64,000 bases of DNA, from assembly GCA_033557465.1 (NCBI GenBank), contig CM066036.1, positions 583,937,574 to 584,001,573 of the forward strand, written 5' to 3'. Below, piece after piece: positions 20,403 through 30,537 of this stretch. This DNA comes from Ichthyophis bannanicus. Lineage: Eukaryota; Chordata; Amphibia; Gymnophiona; Ichthyophiidae. A program made the position numbers and the translations under genes. The notes below the pieces were generated by a model that did not search any database, was not told the origin of the DNA, and saw only the letters and a list, made by a program, of their open reading frames with translations. The first letter of the stretch is position 1, and every line of letters begins with the position of its first letter.

Positions 20403-22217
20403 CCCCTGAGGGGGTTGAGTCTGCTGGGGTGTAGCAGACGCCGCAGGCTTGGACCTTGCCTGTTTAGGTTGCTGACGCTTAGCAGCAAAGCGAGGCTGAG
20501 AAGATTGTTGGCCAGTATTTGTGGAAAATCTGGTCTTCTTGTAGTAAGGCCTCTTGAAAGACTTTTTCTTGGTAGGAGTAGAGGTAGACTTAGAAAGTCT
20601 ATCTAAAGTAGCATTTTCTGCGTCCATTTGAGTGGCTTTAATTTGCCAGTCTTTACCAAATAAGTTCTCACCTGTACAGGGCAGATTCCGTAAGCCATCT
20701 AGGACCCAGGGTTCTAGGTCAGAGGCCTGGAGCCAAGCAAGTCGTCGGGCTGCAATGGCAATGCCCGAAGCTCTACCGGCACCCTCAAAGGAATCAAAGG
20801 CTGCTCTGTTGGAGAACTTAGAAACATCTAGAAGCTGTTTAACTAAAGAAATGAACTCCTCCTTTCTATCTTCAGGGATAAAGGGGGCAAAATGCTTTAC
20901 CTTTAGGGCAAGTTCCCTTAGAAACATGCCCATATACAGACTGTATGAATTAATCCTGGCTATAAGCATACTAACCTGGAAGATTTTCCTTCCAAAAGAG
21001 TCTAGGGTCTTACATTCTCGCCCTGGAGGGGTAGAAGAGTGCCTTTTGGTACTCTTAATCTTTTGCAGCGCAGACTTCACCACAATGGAATGGTGAGGCA
21101 GCTGAGTTTTTTGAAAACCAGGAGAAGGAGGGACCCGGTACATGGTGTCCAACCTACGAGAATGAGGAGACAATGTTAGAGGAGCCTCCCATAAGTCCAT
21201 CAAGTGTTCTTGAAGGATTTCATGGATAGGCAGGGTAACTGCCTCTTTAGGAACCTTAGGGTATCCTAAAATATCCAATTTCTTTGATCTAGGTTCTTTC
21301 TCAGAGGATGTAGTAATAGAAAGTCCTTTAGCTACTTCTATAATGAAGTCTTGAAAGGACAAATCCTCTGGTGGAGACATTCTCCTCTTTGGGGAAGAAG
21401 GCTCTTCAGGAAGAACAAGAGAGAGCTCATCAGAGTCATCAGAGGAGTCAAAATCCTCAGAGGAATCAGAGTATCCTCTATTCGCTTCCAACGCACGATA
21501 CGCATACCGGTCGGTATCGACATCGGGCGTACCGGGCATGGGATCGGTATCGGGTGAAAACCCGGATCCAGCATGCACCGATCTGCGTTTGGAAGACGAT
21601 GGCCTCGGTTCCGGTATGGAAGCCAATACCAGAACCGGACCCGGAACCGCTGGATGCGGTACCGAGGGCGTCGCAGCCTTAATGAAAGCCAGGATGGCGT
21701 GCTGCATGGTCTGAACAGTATTGTCCATAGACGCCACTGCTGCCTGGATGTCGGTACCGGCATGGGCCGGTACCCCAGAGCAGTCTAACAGGTGATTGGT
21801 CGAGGCCGTGCCATCGATGTCAACCTGTAACCCCATAGATGGTGCTTTGGAAGCCAGAGCTTCCCGCTGGGGTTGTTTGGCTGGGGCATGGTCCTCAGAT
21901 TCAAAATTGAGAGCCTCTCGATGCTTTGAAGGAGATTTGCTCTTTGAGGACCTGCCCGAAGAAGGTTTGGTTACCTGAGATCCATCCGGAGAGGAAGACC
22001 TGGATGACTGTGATGTTGGATTATCTGAAGCAAACAGCACATGGAATTTGTTGGCCCGGTTCTGCAAACCACGTTTAGACATCTGGGAGGAGGATGGGCA
22101 GTCCGGAATGGAGTGGTCAGGCCCCAAACATTTAAGACACCAGTCATGGGTGTCTGTAACAGAAATAACAGCACTACACTTGGTACACTTCTTGAAACCA
22201 GGAGCTGGTTTCTCCAT
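20397..22217 (-). CDS. DIRS gag, intact (E3)
   Basis: This open frame has 606 codons. The N-terminus is MEKPAPGFKKCTKC, then THDWCLKCLGPDH, a CxxC...CxxC zinc-ribbon-like motif at about residues 11-35. A variable Ser/Pro linker follows (residues about 60-270). The conserved core is at about 330-530: VPPSPGFQKTQLPHHSIVV, KTLDSFGRKIFQVSML, NRAAFDSFEGAGRASGIAIA, RLAWLQASDLEPWV and CTGENLFGKDWQIKA. The C-terminal tail is basic and Gln-rich and ends QPPQGF. The stop is TTT-TGA-C, at which pol begins in +1. It is presumably the nucleic-acid-binding particle protein. No catalytic motif is visible. Confidence 0.88.
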   Translation of the reverse strand: MEKPAPGFKKCTKCSAVISVTDTHDWCLKCLGPDHSIPDCPSSSQMSKRGLQNRANKFHVLFASDNPTSQSSRSSSPDGSQVTKPSSGRSSKSKSPSKHREALNFESEDHAPAKQPQREALASKAPSMGLQVDIDGTASTNHLLDCSGVPAHAGTDIQAAVASMDNTVQTMQHAILAFIKAATPSVPHPAVPGPVLVLASIPEPRPSSSKRRSVHAGSGFSPDTDPMPGTPDVDTDRYAYRALEANRGYSDSSEDFDSSDDSDELSLVLPEEPSSPKRRMSPPEDLSFQDFIIEVAKGLSITTSSEKEPRSKKLDILGYPKVPKEAVTLPIHEILQEHLMDLWEAPLTLSPHSRRLDTMYRVPPSPGFQKTQLPHHSIVVKSALQKIKSTKRHSSTPPGRECKTLDSFGRKIFQVSMLIARINSYSLYMGMFLRELALKVKHFAPFIPEDRKEEFISLVKQLLDVSKFSNRAAFDSFEGAGRASGIAIAARRLAWLQASDLEPWVLDGLRNLPCTGENLFGKDWQIKATQMDAENATLDRLSKSTSTPTKKKSFKRPYYKKTRFSTNTGQQSSQPRFAAKRQQPKQARSKPAASATPQQTQPPQGF

Positions 22218-22598
22218 GAGGAGATTTTGTGTAGGCCTGAGGCCTAACAGAAGTCACCAAGTTGTGCTAAAAAATAAAAGCTTTTTTTTTTTTTTTTAAG
22301 AAAGAAAAGAAAAGAGAGACCGGCGGTACCGGTTTCGGTATGGGGAAGGCAGGTACGCGGTCTAAAGAAAGAAACTAAAATAACAATTTCTTCAGCAGTG
22401 ACAGGAACACGACCTGCTGGCTCCGCGGAAAAAGAGAAACTGAGGAGAGCTGGTCAGGAAGGTGGGAAGGCAGCGCGCATGTGCAGTGGGAGGCCCCAAA
22501 AGCTTCCTTTCTGGGAAGCTGGGGAGCTTTCCCGCGCAGGCTCTGTCGGTTCCGACGTACCCATAAGTGAGGACTTATTCCTGCTTGTTCCTGGAGAT

Positions 22599-23447
22599 AG
22601 GTAATGTGGACATCGGTACCGACTTCGGTACCGTGTCTGATACCGGTGGAAGAAGGCCAACCGTAGGCAACTCAAACGGCATCAGAGGAACCAAGAGTTG
22701 CGGATCCGAATCATCGGAACCGAGCCTTTGGTACCGAGGGGAGCCGGTACCAAGGCGAGTCGGTACCCAATCCTCCAGACTGGAAATCGATTCCAGACTC
22801 GGCATCGAAGGAAGCGAGTCTATCGATGCACGTTTGGAGGGTACCGACGTCGGTGGTCGTATCGGTGTCGGTACCGATACCGGAAAGTCAGTCTGGGAAT
22901 TATCCCCCGGACCCGAAGGTACCGAGGACGCCAGATGACGATCCCTGGTGAGGAGTGTTTCATCCAACACCAGTGCCGGAACCGGGGTATCGGTACCGCT
23001 CGAAGTGGATGCCACCCCCGGACACGGTTCAGGTATGTTCTGTGGGAGGTGAACCCCAGGAACAACCTGAAACCCCTCATACGCTTTGGAGACCGAAGAC
23101 TCCCGCCGGGGTTTTGAAGCCAGTGGGCCCTCGAGGGCAAGGCTGGAGCCGTCTGCATGCTGTGCATGAGACCTACCACTCGAGGACTGGCTAGTCTTAA
23201 CAGACTGTTTGTGGGTTACCTGATCCTGTGTAGAAGAAGAATGGGACGGTGCCCTGAAGTTGGAGGGGAACCGGGTATCGAGGAAACCTCGATGTTGAAA
23301 CCCTCTTCTCACCAAACTGTTGCCCAAAGGCTCCGGAGGAAAAAGGTCAGGCCCCAAACAGGTTAGACACAGACTTTGAGGGTCTAAAAATAAAGTTGTA
23401 CTGCCACAGTCTGAACATTTCCTGGAGGAAGTGACTGGCGGTTCCAT
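22599..23447 (-). CDS. DIRS gag, N-terminal part (E2), split by E3
   Basis: The start ATG is at 23445-23447 and the sequence begins MEPPVTSSRKCSDC. The zinc-ribbon-like motif is KCSDCG...CLTCLGPDLF. The rest is a Ser/Pro/Val/Thr-rich linker encoded by many TCGGTACCG-type repeats. A segment SLEDWVPTRLGT near the end recurs, diverged, as SLEDCVPARLGT on the other side of E3, so the gag contains an old internal duplication. It is 283 codons, in phase with 15590-16987. Confidence 0.8.
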
Positions 23448-23968
23448 GAAGGAAAAAGGAGAGGCCTAAAGGCCTGAGAAACCTTGAGGAAAAAATAGTC
23501 CTTGGAAAAGGAAAATTTCACAGAAAAGAAAAGAAAACACCGGCGGACCGGTGGCGTCGGGGAAGACAGCCGTGACCACAAGGAAAAATAAAGAAATAAA
23601 ACAGAATTTTCTGCGGTGACAGGAGGACGTCCTGCCGGCTCCGCAGAAAAACGAAAACTGAGGAGAGGCAGTTGGGAAAGGCGGGAAGGCAGCACGCAGG
23701 CGCTATGGGATGCTCCCAAAGGCTTTCTTATTGGACGCTGGGGAGCGTTCCTGCGCAGGCTCCGTCGGTAAGGTTTAAGGTTTATTCACTTGATAAAAAC
23801 CGCCTTTCTGGAACAATCAAGGCGGTGTACAATAATAAAATACATAAAATTCATAAATTATACAAAACGTAAAACATAATACATAAAAACTTTGGCCAAA
23901 GCCAGAAAGGAAAAGAAATATACAAATTTATAAAGGACAGAAGACTCATTCCTGCTTGTTCCTGGAGA
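23448..23968 (-). repeat. E2 5' leader and broken right inverted terminal repeat
   Basis: The leader carries GGCGGACCGGTGG and an A-rich tract. The right arm (about 23640-23770) pairs with 10490-10610. The outermost part is interrupted at 23771 by a foreign tail and resumes at about 23941 with AGACTCATTCCTGC...GGAGAT. About 18 bp of repeat, including half of the central palindrome, was lost at this break. Confidence 0.8.
23771..23940 (-). mobile_element. LINE/SINE 3' tail inserted in E2 right repeat
   Basis: Read on the minus strand, this ends with GTACACCGCCTTGATTG...AGAAAGGCGG and then TAAACCTTAAACCTT. The self-complementary CCGCCTT/AAGGCGG tail resembles the L2-like tails at about 12660-12740 and 30640-30706. 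Only about 170 bp is present, so it is a strongly 5'-truncated copy. Confidence 0.55.
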
Positions 23969-24791
23969 TTACCTTTTAACTTTTGAAAGGGAGACTATGA
24001 TAAAATGAGGAAAATAGTTAAGAAAAAACTAAAAGGAGTAGTTGCAAAGGTTAAAGACTTATATCAAGCTTAGGTGTTGTTGAAAAATAGTATCTTGGAA
24101 GCTCAGACCAGCTGTATTCCATGCTTTAAGAAAAGTGGAAGGAAGTCCAAAAAACTGCCAGCATGGTTTAAAGGTGAGGTCAGAGTGGCTGTTGTTGCCA
24201 AAAAAGCATCTTTCAGGAAATTGAAAAAAGAGCCAAACGACGAAACCTGGAAACAGCACAGGCACTGGCAAGTCAAATGCAAGGCATTGATAAGGCAGGC
24301 AAAGGGAGAATTTCAGAAGAAGCTTGCTGCGGAAGCAAAAACGCAAAATAAAGACTTTTTCAAGTACATTTGTAGCAAAAAACCTGTGAGAGAGTCAGTT
24401 GGTCCATTAGATGATAGAGGGGTTAAAGGGGCACTAAGAGACGACAAGGCGATAGCGGAGAGACTGAATGAATTCTTTGCTTCGGTCTTTACTGAGGAAG
24501 ATGTGGGGAGGTTACCCATGACTGAAGTGGTATTTAAAGGTGCGGAAGAATTGAAGGAAATATCGATACATCGGGAAGATGTATTACAACTATTAGATAA
24601 ACTAAAGAGTAGCAAATCACCTGGGCCGGATGGTATACGTCCAAGGGTGTTGAAAGAACTGAAATATGAGATTGCAGACCTGCTCTTAGTAATCTGTGAA
24701 TTTTCATTAAAATCATCTGTAATACCTGAACATTGGAGGATCGCCAATGTAACGCCAATTTTTAAAAAGGGTTCCAGGGGTGATCTGGGAA
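23969..24791 (+). pseudogene. LINE A ORF2, linker and N-terminal RT
   Basis: This continues LINE A after E2. PFNF is followed by a stop, then GDYDKMRKIVKKKLKGVV, KLPAWFKGEVR, KDFFKYICSKKPVRESVGPL, the RT entry motif KSSKSPGPDGIRPRVLKEL, and PEHWRIANVTPIFKKGSRGD. It stops at GGGAA, where E4 is inserted. The next LINE residues (NYRPVSLMSVPGKMVETI) follow E4 at 30538, completing the classic PIFKKG...YRPVSL motif. Confidence 0.88.
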
Positions 24792-25059
24792 AGAGTAGTT
24801 ACTCACCTGTAACAGGTGTTCTCCAGGAGCAGCAGGAATCAGTCCTCACATATGGGTGACGTCGGCGCCGACGGAGCCCTCGCGGAGCAATTTTCCCCAG
24901 CTTTCAAAGAAAGCCTTTGGGAATTGCAGCGCGCATGCGCGGTCCTCTTCCCGCCCAAGGGTGCCATCTTGCTCAGTCTGATGACATAGCTAAAAGACAG
25001 CAAAAAATTTAGCAAAAACGAAATCATAGAACTGCAACTCCAAGGGGAGGAGGGAGGGT

Positions 25060-25160
25060 TGTGAGGACTGATTCCTGCTGCTCCTGGAGAACACCTGTTA
25101 CAGGTGAGTAACTACTCTTTCTACAGGACCAAGCAGGAAGTCAGTCCTCACATATGGGAC
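25060..25160. repeat. E4 internal complementary region
   Basis: The first half complements the left end (24792-24850). The second half (about 25122-25160) complements the right end (about 30500-30537). The junction reads AACTACTCTTTCTACAGGAC, giving the joined-end sequence GTAGAA|AGAGTAG. This fits the element boundaries given. Confidence 0.88.
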
Positions 25161-25298
25161 TCCCAAGCTTAAGGCTACCGGAGACCCTAAGCACAAAAAA
25201 AGGAGCTCCCTCAAGCTCAGTAGCACAGAAGGAAGGAATCTTCTCTGAGTACGCCCCCAACCGGTAGCCCAACATCCGGGACGGAGGGCAGGAGTTGC

Positions 25299-26350
25299 CT
25301 ATACCTCAAAGAGATTACGGAGGACTGCCTGTCCGAAAGCACTGTCCCTGCGGGACTCCCTCTCCAGGCAGTAAAGGGCTGCAAAAGTCTGGCTTGAAGA
25401 CCAAGTAGCGGCCCGGCAGATGTCTGCCAATGGAACAGAGCGGAGGTAAGCCACTGACGCAGCCTTCGCCCTAACACGATGAGCCGTGACTCGACTTTCC
25501 AACGAGAGGCCGGCTGCCTCATAAGCCCAAGCGATACAGTCAGCAATCCAGATGGACAGAGTATTCTTGGAGACAGGGAGCCCCAACTTATTGGGGTCAT
25601 AAGACATGAAGAGCTGAACAGCCCTTCGGTGCTCCCGCGTACGGTCAAGGTAGAAGGTTAACGCCCTCCTACAGTCCAGGACCATTTCAGCTCGGCTGGA
25701 GTGTGGCCTGGGAAAGAAGGTCGGAAGTACCACCTCCTGGTTGATGTGAAAAGGGGAAACCACTTTAGGAAGAAATTTAGGACTACCCTATTCTTGTAGA
25801 ACCTAGTGTAAGGAGGATCAGAGACTAGGGCCTGTAGCTCACTAACGCGTCTAGCAGAAGTGAGGGCTACCAAGAATAAGGTTTTCCAAGAAAGAAAACG
25901 AAGATGACAGGTAGCCATAGGTTCAAAAGGCGGACAGGTAATCCGCTGTAAAACCACATTCAGATCCCAGTCATGGGCTGGTGGACGCAAAGGTGGTTTA
26001 AGGAGAAGTAGGCCTCTGAGGAAACGAGCCACTAGAGGGTGGCTGGAAAGAGGCCTGCCATCCACCGGCATGTGATGCGAAGAAAGAGCACTGAGGTGGA
26101 CCCTGACCGAGTTGGACTGAAGTCCAAGATCGGAGAGGCAAAGCAAGTACTGCAAGACCACTGATATCGAACAGGAGAAGGGATCTTGAGACTGCTGAGC
26201 ACACCAGACGGAGAACCGACGCCACTTCAGAGCGTAGGACTTCCGGGTGGAGGGTCGCCTGGAGGCCAAGACGACTTCCTCCACATCTGGAGGCAGCAGG
26301 AGGGGAGCCAGGACTACCCTTTCAGCAGCCAGGCCATCAGATGAAGGGAC
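25299..26350 (-). pseudogene. Tyrosine recombinase (E4), one frameshift
   Basis: Core-binding part: RRPSTRKSYALKWRRFSVWC and VLQYLLCLSDLGLQSNSVRV. Catalytic part: SARRVSELQALVSDPPYTRF (box I Arg). After a frameshift near 25765-25790 it continues MVSPFHINQEVVLPTFFPRP, AHRVRAKAASVA (HxxR), ATWSSSQTF and the nucleophile in ALYCLERES, and it ends AVLRNLFEV. Upstream it is continuous with the MT-like region in a single open frame. In the related copies these two are in different phases, so the join here is probably an indel effect. Confidence 0.85.
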
Positions 26351-28224
26351 CGGAGGTTGGGGTGTAGGAGAGTCCCGTGATCCTGGGTCAGGAGATCGGG
26401 ATGAAACCCCAGAGGGGAGAGGAGTGTCCACCGCCAGCTGCATCAGAAGCGGGAACCAGGGCTGTCTCGGCCACCGGGGAGCCACGAGGATCATGGAGGC
26501 TTTGTCCCGGAGAACCTTGAAGAGCGTCCGAGACACCAGTGGCATGGGAGGAAAGGCATACAGAAGGTCTGTGGACCAGGAGAGAAGAAAAGCATCCGCC
26601 GCTACTCTGTGAGGATGCGGTTGTCGAGAGCAGAATCGGGGAAGTTGCCGGTTGAGAGGACTGGCAAAGAGATCCATGGTGGGCAGGCCCCATTTGAGAA
26701 AGATGCGCTGGAGCACTAACGGATCCAACCTCCACTCGTGTGGCTGGAGGATTCTGCTCAGTTTGTCTGCCAGGCAATTTTCTTGACCCGGGAGATAAAC
26801 AGCTTTGAGGAGGATGCCTCGGCTGACGGCCCAAGAGCACAGCTTTTGTGCTTCCCGACAGAGAAGGAAGGAGCCTGTGCCCCTTGTTTGTTCACGTAGA
26901 ACATCGCAACTTGATTGTCTGTCTGGACCAGCACAGACTGGTGAGAAGTGAGGTGGGAGAATGCCCTCAGAGCTAGGCGGATAGCTCTGAGCTCCAGGAA
27001 GTTGATCTGCTGGGCCGACTCCCAAGGAGTCCAGAGGCCTTGAGTACATGTCCCTTGGCAATGTGCTCCCCAACCCAGGAGAGAAGCATCGGTCGTCAGG
27101 ACCTGAGAAGGCGGAGGAGACTGAAAAGCCATTCCGAGCACTAGGTTTGGCAGATGAAGCCACCATTGCAGAGAAGAGACCAGCTGGTCGGAGATCTGTA
27201 CGGAGTCCGCAAGGCTCCCAGTGGCCTGATGCCATTGTGTGCGAAGGCACCATTGAGCAGGCCGCATGTTCAGGCGGGCATTGGGGGTCACATGGACTGT
27301 GGAAGCCATATGGCCGAGCAGTCTCAGAAATTGCCTGGCAGAGACCAGGGAATTGCTGTGAAAGTGGCTGGCAAGATCCATGAGCCTGTTTGCCCTGTCG
27401 AGAGGCAGAAAGGCACGCGCCTGAAGCGTGTTTAATCTTGCGCCGATGAACTCGAGATCCTGAGAGGGGAGCAAAGTGGACTTTGCGAAGTTTATGACAA
27501 AGCCCAAGTGCTGGAGCAGAGCCACAGTGCGGTGCGTGGCGTGAGTAGCCTCTTGGGAAGACTGTGCTCTGATGAGCCAGTCGTCCAGGTATGGAAATAC
27601 AAAGAGGCCTTGAAGTCTTAGATAAGCCGCCACCACTGCTAGACATTTGGTGAACACCCTTGGTGCGGAGGATAGGCCAAAGGGTAGTACTCTGTACTGG
27701 TAATGATTGCCCCCCACCACAAACCTGAGATATTGTCTGTGGCTGGGGTGGATGAGGATGTGAGTGTAGGCATCCTTTAGATCCAAGGAGCATAGCCAGT
27801 CTCCCTGCTGGAGGTAGGGCAGCAGGATTCCAAGGGTAAGCATCTTGAACTTTTCTTTTGCGAGGAACTTGTTGAGGTTCCGCAAGTCCAGGATGGGTCT
27901 GAGGCCTCCTGTTCTTTTTGGTATCAGAAAGTACCTGGAGTAAAAGCCTTGACCTCTCAGGTGGTGGGGCACCGGTTCCACAGCCTGTTCCTGAAGTAGA
28001 CTTGCTAACTCCTGAAGGAGTAAGTCCCTGTGCAGAGGGAGTCTGAGAGGCTCCCCCGGAAAGTAGGAGGGAGGTACCTGATGGAAGTGCAGAAGATAGC
28101 CCTCTTGGACTATGTGAAGCACCCAGGTATCTGTAGTGATGTTGGACCACCTGTGGGAAAAGTGGACCAGCCGGCCTCCTGTGCTGAGAGAAACCAGCTG
28201 AGGGGGAGAGGCTATGCTGATGAA
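26350..28224 (-). pseudogene. RT-RNase H-MT-like polyprotein (E4), frameshifted
   Basis: It begins at the gag stop in +1 (GVFDFISIASPP). RT: LDLKDAYTHILIHPSHRQYL, LPFGLSSAPRVFTKCL and YLDD at 27580-27591. RNase H: TDASLLGWGAHC, FLELRAIRLALRAF, TDNQVAMFYVNKQG; after a frameshift near 26885, NCLADKLSR. MT-like: DLFASPLNRQLPRFCSRQ, DAFLLSWSTDLLYAFPPMPL and ILVAPRWPRQPW. The RT and early RNase H portion is uninterrupted over about 440 codons. Confidence 0.85.
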
Positions 28225-28231
28225 GTCAAAA
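28225..28231 (-). promoter_or_regulatory. Putative +1 frameshift site at gag stop (E4)
   Basis: The minus strand reads GGG-GGT-TTT-TGA-C in the gag phase, and pol continues as GAC-TTC-ATC after +1. It is the same heptamer as in family A although the surrounding sequence differs, which argues for conservation. Confidence 0.55.
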
Positions 28232-30138
28232 ACCCCCACCCTGCTGAGCAGGGGCCGGTGGTGCAGGCTTGGGGGCTTGCTGCCTACGGGACCCATTACC
28301 CCGTCCCTTGGCTTGCTTACCCTGTGGGGGAGCTGCCGAGGCCTGATAATGAGGGTAGTGGTGATAGGCAGCCGCCTTCCTCGGGTAAAAGGGCTTTTTC
28401 CCCGAGCCCTTCTTCTTCTGAGAAGGGGCAGAGGTCTTCCTTGAGAGACGAGTCCTGGTGAGAGTCTCGGTCTCGATCTGTGCAGCCTTCTCATCCATGG
28501 GCTTGCCAAAGAGGTTTTCACCTCTGCAGGGGACATCGACCAACTTGTCCTGCACCCATGGCTCGAGGTCGGATGACTGAAGCCAAGCCTGTCGGCGGCC
28601 ACCGATGCCGGTTGCGGCTACTCGAGCCGAGGCTTCAAAGCCATCGTAGGCTGCTCGAGAGATAAACTTTGAGCACTCCCGAATACCAGTTGACAAGGCT
28701 TGGAACCTCTGCAAAGGTTCCTCGGAGAGACCAGCAGAGAACCCAGCTATTTCTTTAGCCAGGTCTCGGAGATACATGCCCATATAGAGCTGGTAGGTCT
28801 GGACTCGACAAGCAAGCATAGAGCCCTGGAAACACTTCCTACCGAGGGCATCCAGGCTTCGAGCCTCCCGACCGGGAGGCACCGAGGAGTGCATTTTCTG
28901 ACTCTTAAGTCTATGCATGGCCGATTCCACCACCATGGAATGGTGCGGTAGTTGTGCCTTTTGGAACCCGGGGCTCTTGCGGACTCGATAAATGGAATCG
29001 ACCCGCTTGCTTAACACAGGCGACGCCGCCGGGCTCTCCCACATGCGGAAGAGAAGTCGTTCCAGCATCGGAGAAACCGGTACAATAAAGGCCTCCTTTG
29101 GGGGAGAGTCATATTGGAGGGCATCGAGCTCTTCGACTCGAGGCTCCTCCTCGGGATCCGCGGGGAAGGCCAAGGCTTTGGCCATATCCCGCACGAAGTC
29201 CGAGAACCGGGTATCCTCCGGGGGGGACTGTCTCCGAGGTTCGGACTCGGGGGAGTCCGATGGGACACACAGTCCGAAAAGAACCAGGTGACTCTTCGTC
29301 CTCGGATTCCCAGGCTGACTCCTCGTCGGAGGAGTCGAGCGGCTCCGGTCGGGCGGGCGGGCATCGATGCCGTTCGCCCCGACGCCGAGGGAGTTGGCGT
29401 CGACGACCTCGGTCCCGAACGGGAGGCCGAAGGAGACCGCGACCGAGGATCGACTCGAGCCCTCATGGACTCGAGTATCGGCTCGGTCTCCGGGGTCAAC
29501 TTGGAGGTCGACGTCCCGATGGTCAGGGCAGAAGCACCGGCGAGGCCAGCGATCAATGCCCGCTGCTGGTCCATGAAGGCAGTCAGACTGCTCTCCAAGG
29601 CCGTCAACCTGAGTCCGAGCTCAGGAGACCCAGCAGCCCCCGACTCGGGCCCCGACGGCGGCTCCTTTGGAGGCGAGTCAACGAGGACAACAGTACTCAC
29701 GTGAGCGGGCGAGTCCATCTTGAGACGAGGATGTTTGGAAGGCCTCTCCATCTCCGAGGACCCGGGACGGGAATCGGGGCTATGCGACCTGGCCCTCGAG
29801 GAACCAGGAGCGTACACCGACCCCGCCCTCGCGGGTTTCTTCTTCCGATGATGTTCCCGGGTAGGAGACCCCCGTTCAGAGGAACTTCGACGATGCTCAG
29901 GACCAGAGTCCCGAGACGTCGAAGCCTCTGACGAGGTCCGAGCCCGGCCGGAGTCAGAGAAGATACGTTCCCGCTGATGCTGCCGACTCCTCAACGCTTT
30001 TGAGGACATTTTGCCACACGGACCACAGATCATCGGGTCATGATTGGGTCCGAGGCAGCGGAGGCAGTAGTCGTGTGTGTCGGTAAGAGACATGAGCTGC
30101 TTACACCGATCACACTTCTTAAACCCGCTGGCAGCCAT
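28226..30138 (-). pseudogene. DIRS gag (E4), frameshifted in the linker
   Basis: The start at 30136-30138 is chosen for MAASGFKKCDRC, matching the other gags. The zinc-ribbon-like part is CDRCKQ...YCLRCLGPNHD. A Ser/Arg-rich linker follows (SRDSGPEHRRSSSERGS). Frameshifts near 29290 and 29200 separate it from the core (28226-29194), which has RKSPGFQKAQLPHHSMVVES, RSLDALGRKCFQGSMLACRV, RRQAWLQSSDLEPWVQDKL and RGENLFGKPM. It ends in a basic Gly/Pro/Gln tail and QQGGGF. Family-B gag ends in QGGGF rather than the QPPQGF of family A. Confidence 0.83.
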
Positions 30139-30537
30139 CGGGGGAAAAAGGGCCTCTGCGAGGTCAAACGACAGGGCTGCCAGTGAAAAAGAAAAAAAGG
30201 CGCGAAATCTGTCACGAAGGACAAAAAAACGAAAAATAAAGAACGGACTCGCAACCGGCGTCGCGGGTCCGGGCGGGAAAAGAACCAGCGTCGAACCGAG
30301 AAAAAAGACAAATAAAATCAACTTTTCTAGCGGGGAATTACAAATAACGTCTGTAGGGCTCCGCGGAAAAAAGAAGACTGAGCAAGATGGCACCCTTGGG
30401 CGGGAAGAGGACCGCGCATGCGCGCTGCAATTCCCAAAGGCTTTCTTTGAAAGCTGGGGAAAATTGCTCTGCGAGGGCTCCATCGGCGCCGACGTCACCC
30501 ATATGTGAGGACTGACTTCCTGCTTGGTCCTGGAGAA

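Larger units (their letters stand above)
16988..22598 (-). mobile_element. E3: family-A DIRS inserted in the gag of E2
   Basis: This 5.6-kb element starts AGCACAGATACTTACC and ends CTGGAGAT. An ICR lies at 17252-17350 and matching terminal arms at about 16988-17175 and 22430-22598. The coding order on the minus strand is gag (intact), pol (two frameshifts) and YR (one stop). The insertion leaves the E2 gag frame in register, without target duplication. It is one of the best preserved copies in the window. Confidence 0.92.
10410..23968 (-). mobile_element. E2: gag-only DIRS derivative, with three inserts
   Basis: It has family-A-type ends (AGCACAGTTAC at 10410, CTGGAGAT at 23968), an ICR at 10684-10781 and matching inner repeat arms (AGCGTCCAATAAGAAAGCCT on the left, its complement on the right). 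Within it are an L2-like fragment (about 11616-12741), an LTR-like unit (about 12783-14063), E3 (16988-22598) and a LINE tail in the right repeat (about 23771-23940). Without these the element is about 5.4 kb. The only coding region is gag. About 2.3 kb of non-coding DNA stands where pol and YR would be. E6 has the same design, so this is a family and not a chance deletion. Confidence 0.85.
24792..30537 (-). mobile_element. E4: complete-length family-B DIRS inserted in LINE A
   Basis: This 5.7-kb element starts AGAGTAGTTACTCACC and ends TCCTGGAGAA. The terminal arms (about 24792-24985 and 30350-30537) are inverted copies containing CGTCGGCGCCGACG. The ICR is at 25060-25160. The minus-strand order is gag, RT-RNase H-MT-like and YR, with a few frameshifts. 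It is markedly more G+C-rich than family A. The LINE reading GDLG|NYRPVSL is restored exactly across it. Confidence 0.92.

Noticed and set aside
23771..23940. A target-site signal or new ITR at the break in the E2 right repeat
   Set aside because: The CCGCCTT/AAGGCGG hairpin and AT-rich tail match the 3' ends of the L2-like fragments, so it is a truncated LINE or SINE insert with a small deletion.
24313..24758. Minus-strand frames opposite the LINE RT
   Set aside because: Antisense shadows of a clearly recognisable plus-strand RT.
29011..29931. Arg/Gly-rich plus-strand frames opposite gag (29098-29931 and similar)
   Set aside because: Antisense shadows of the G+C-rich gag linker. The minus-strand gag has homologues in the other copies, the plus-strand frames do not.
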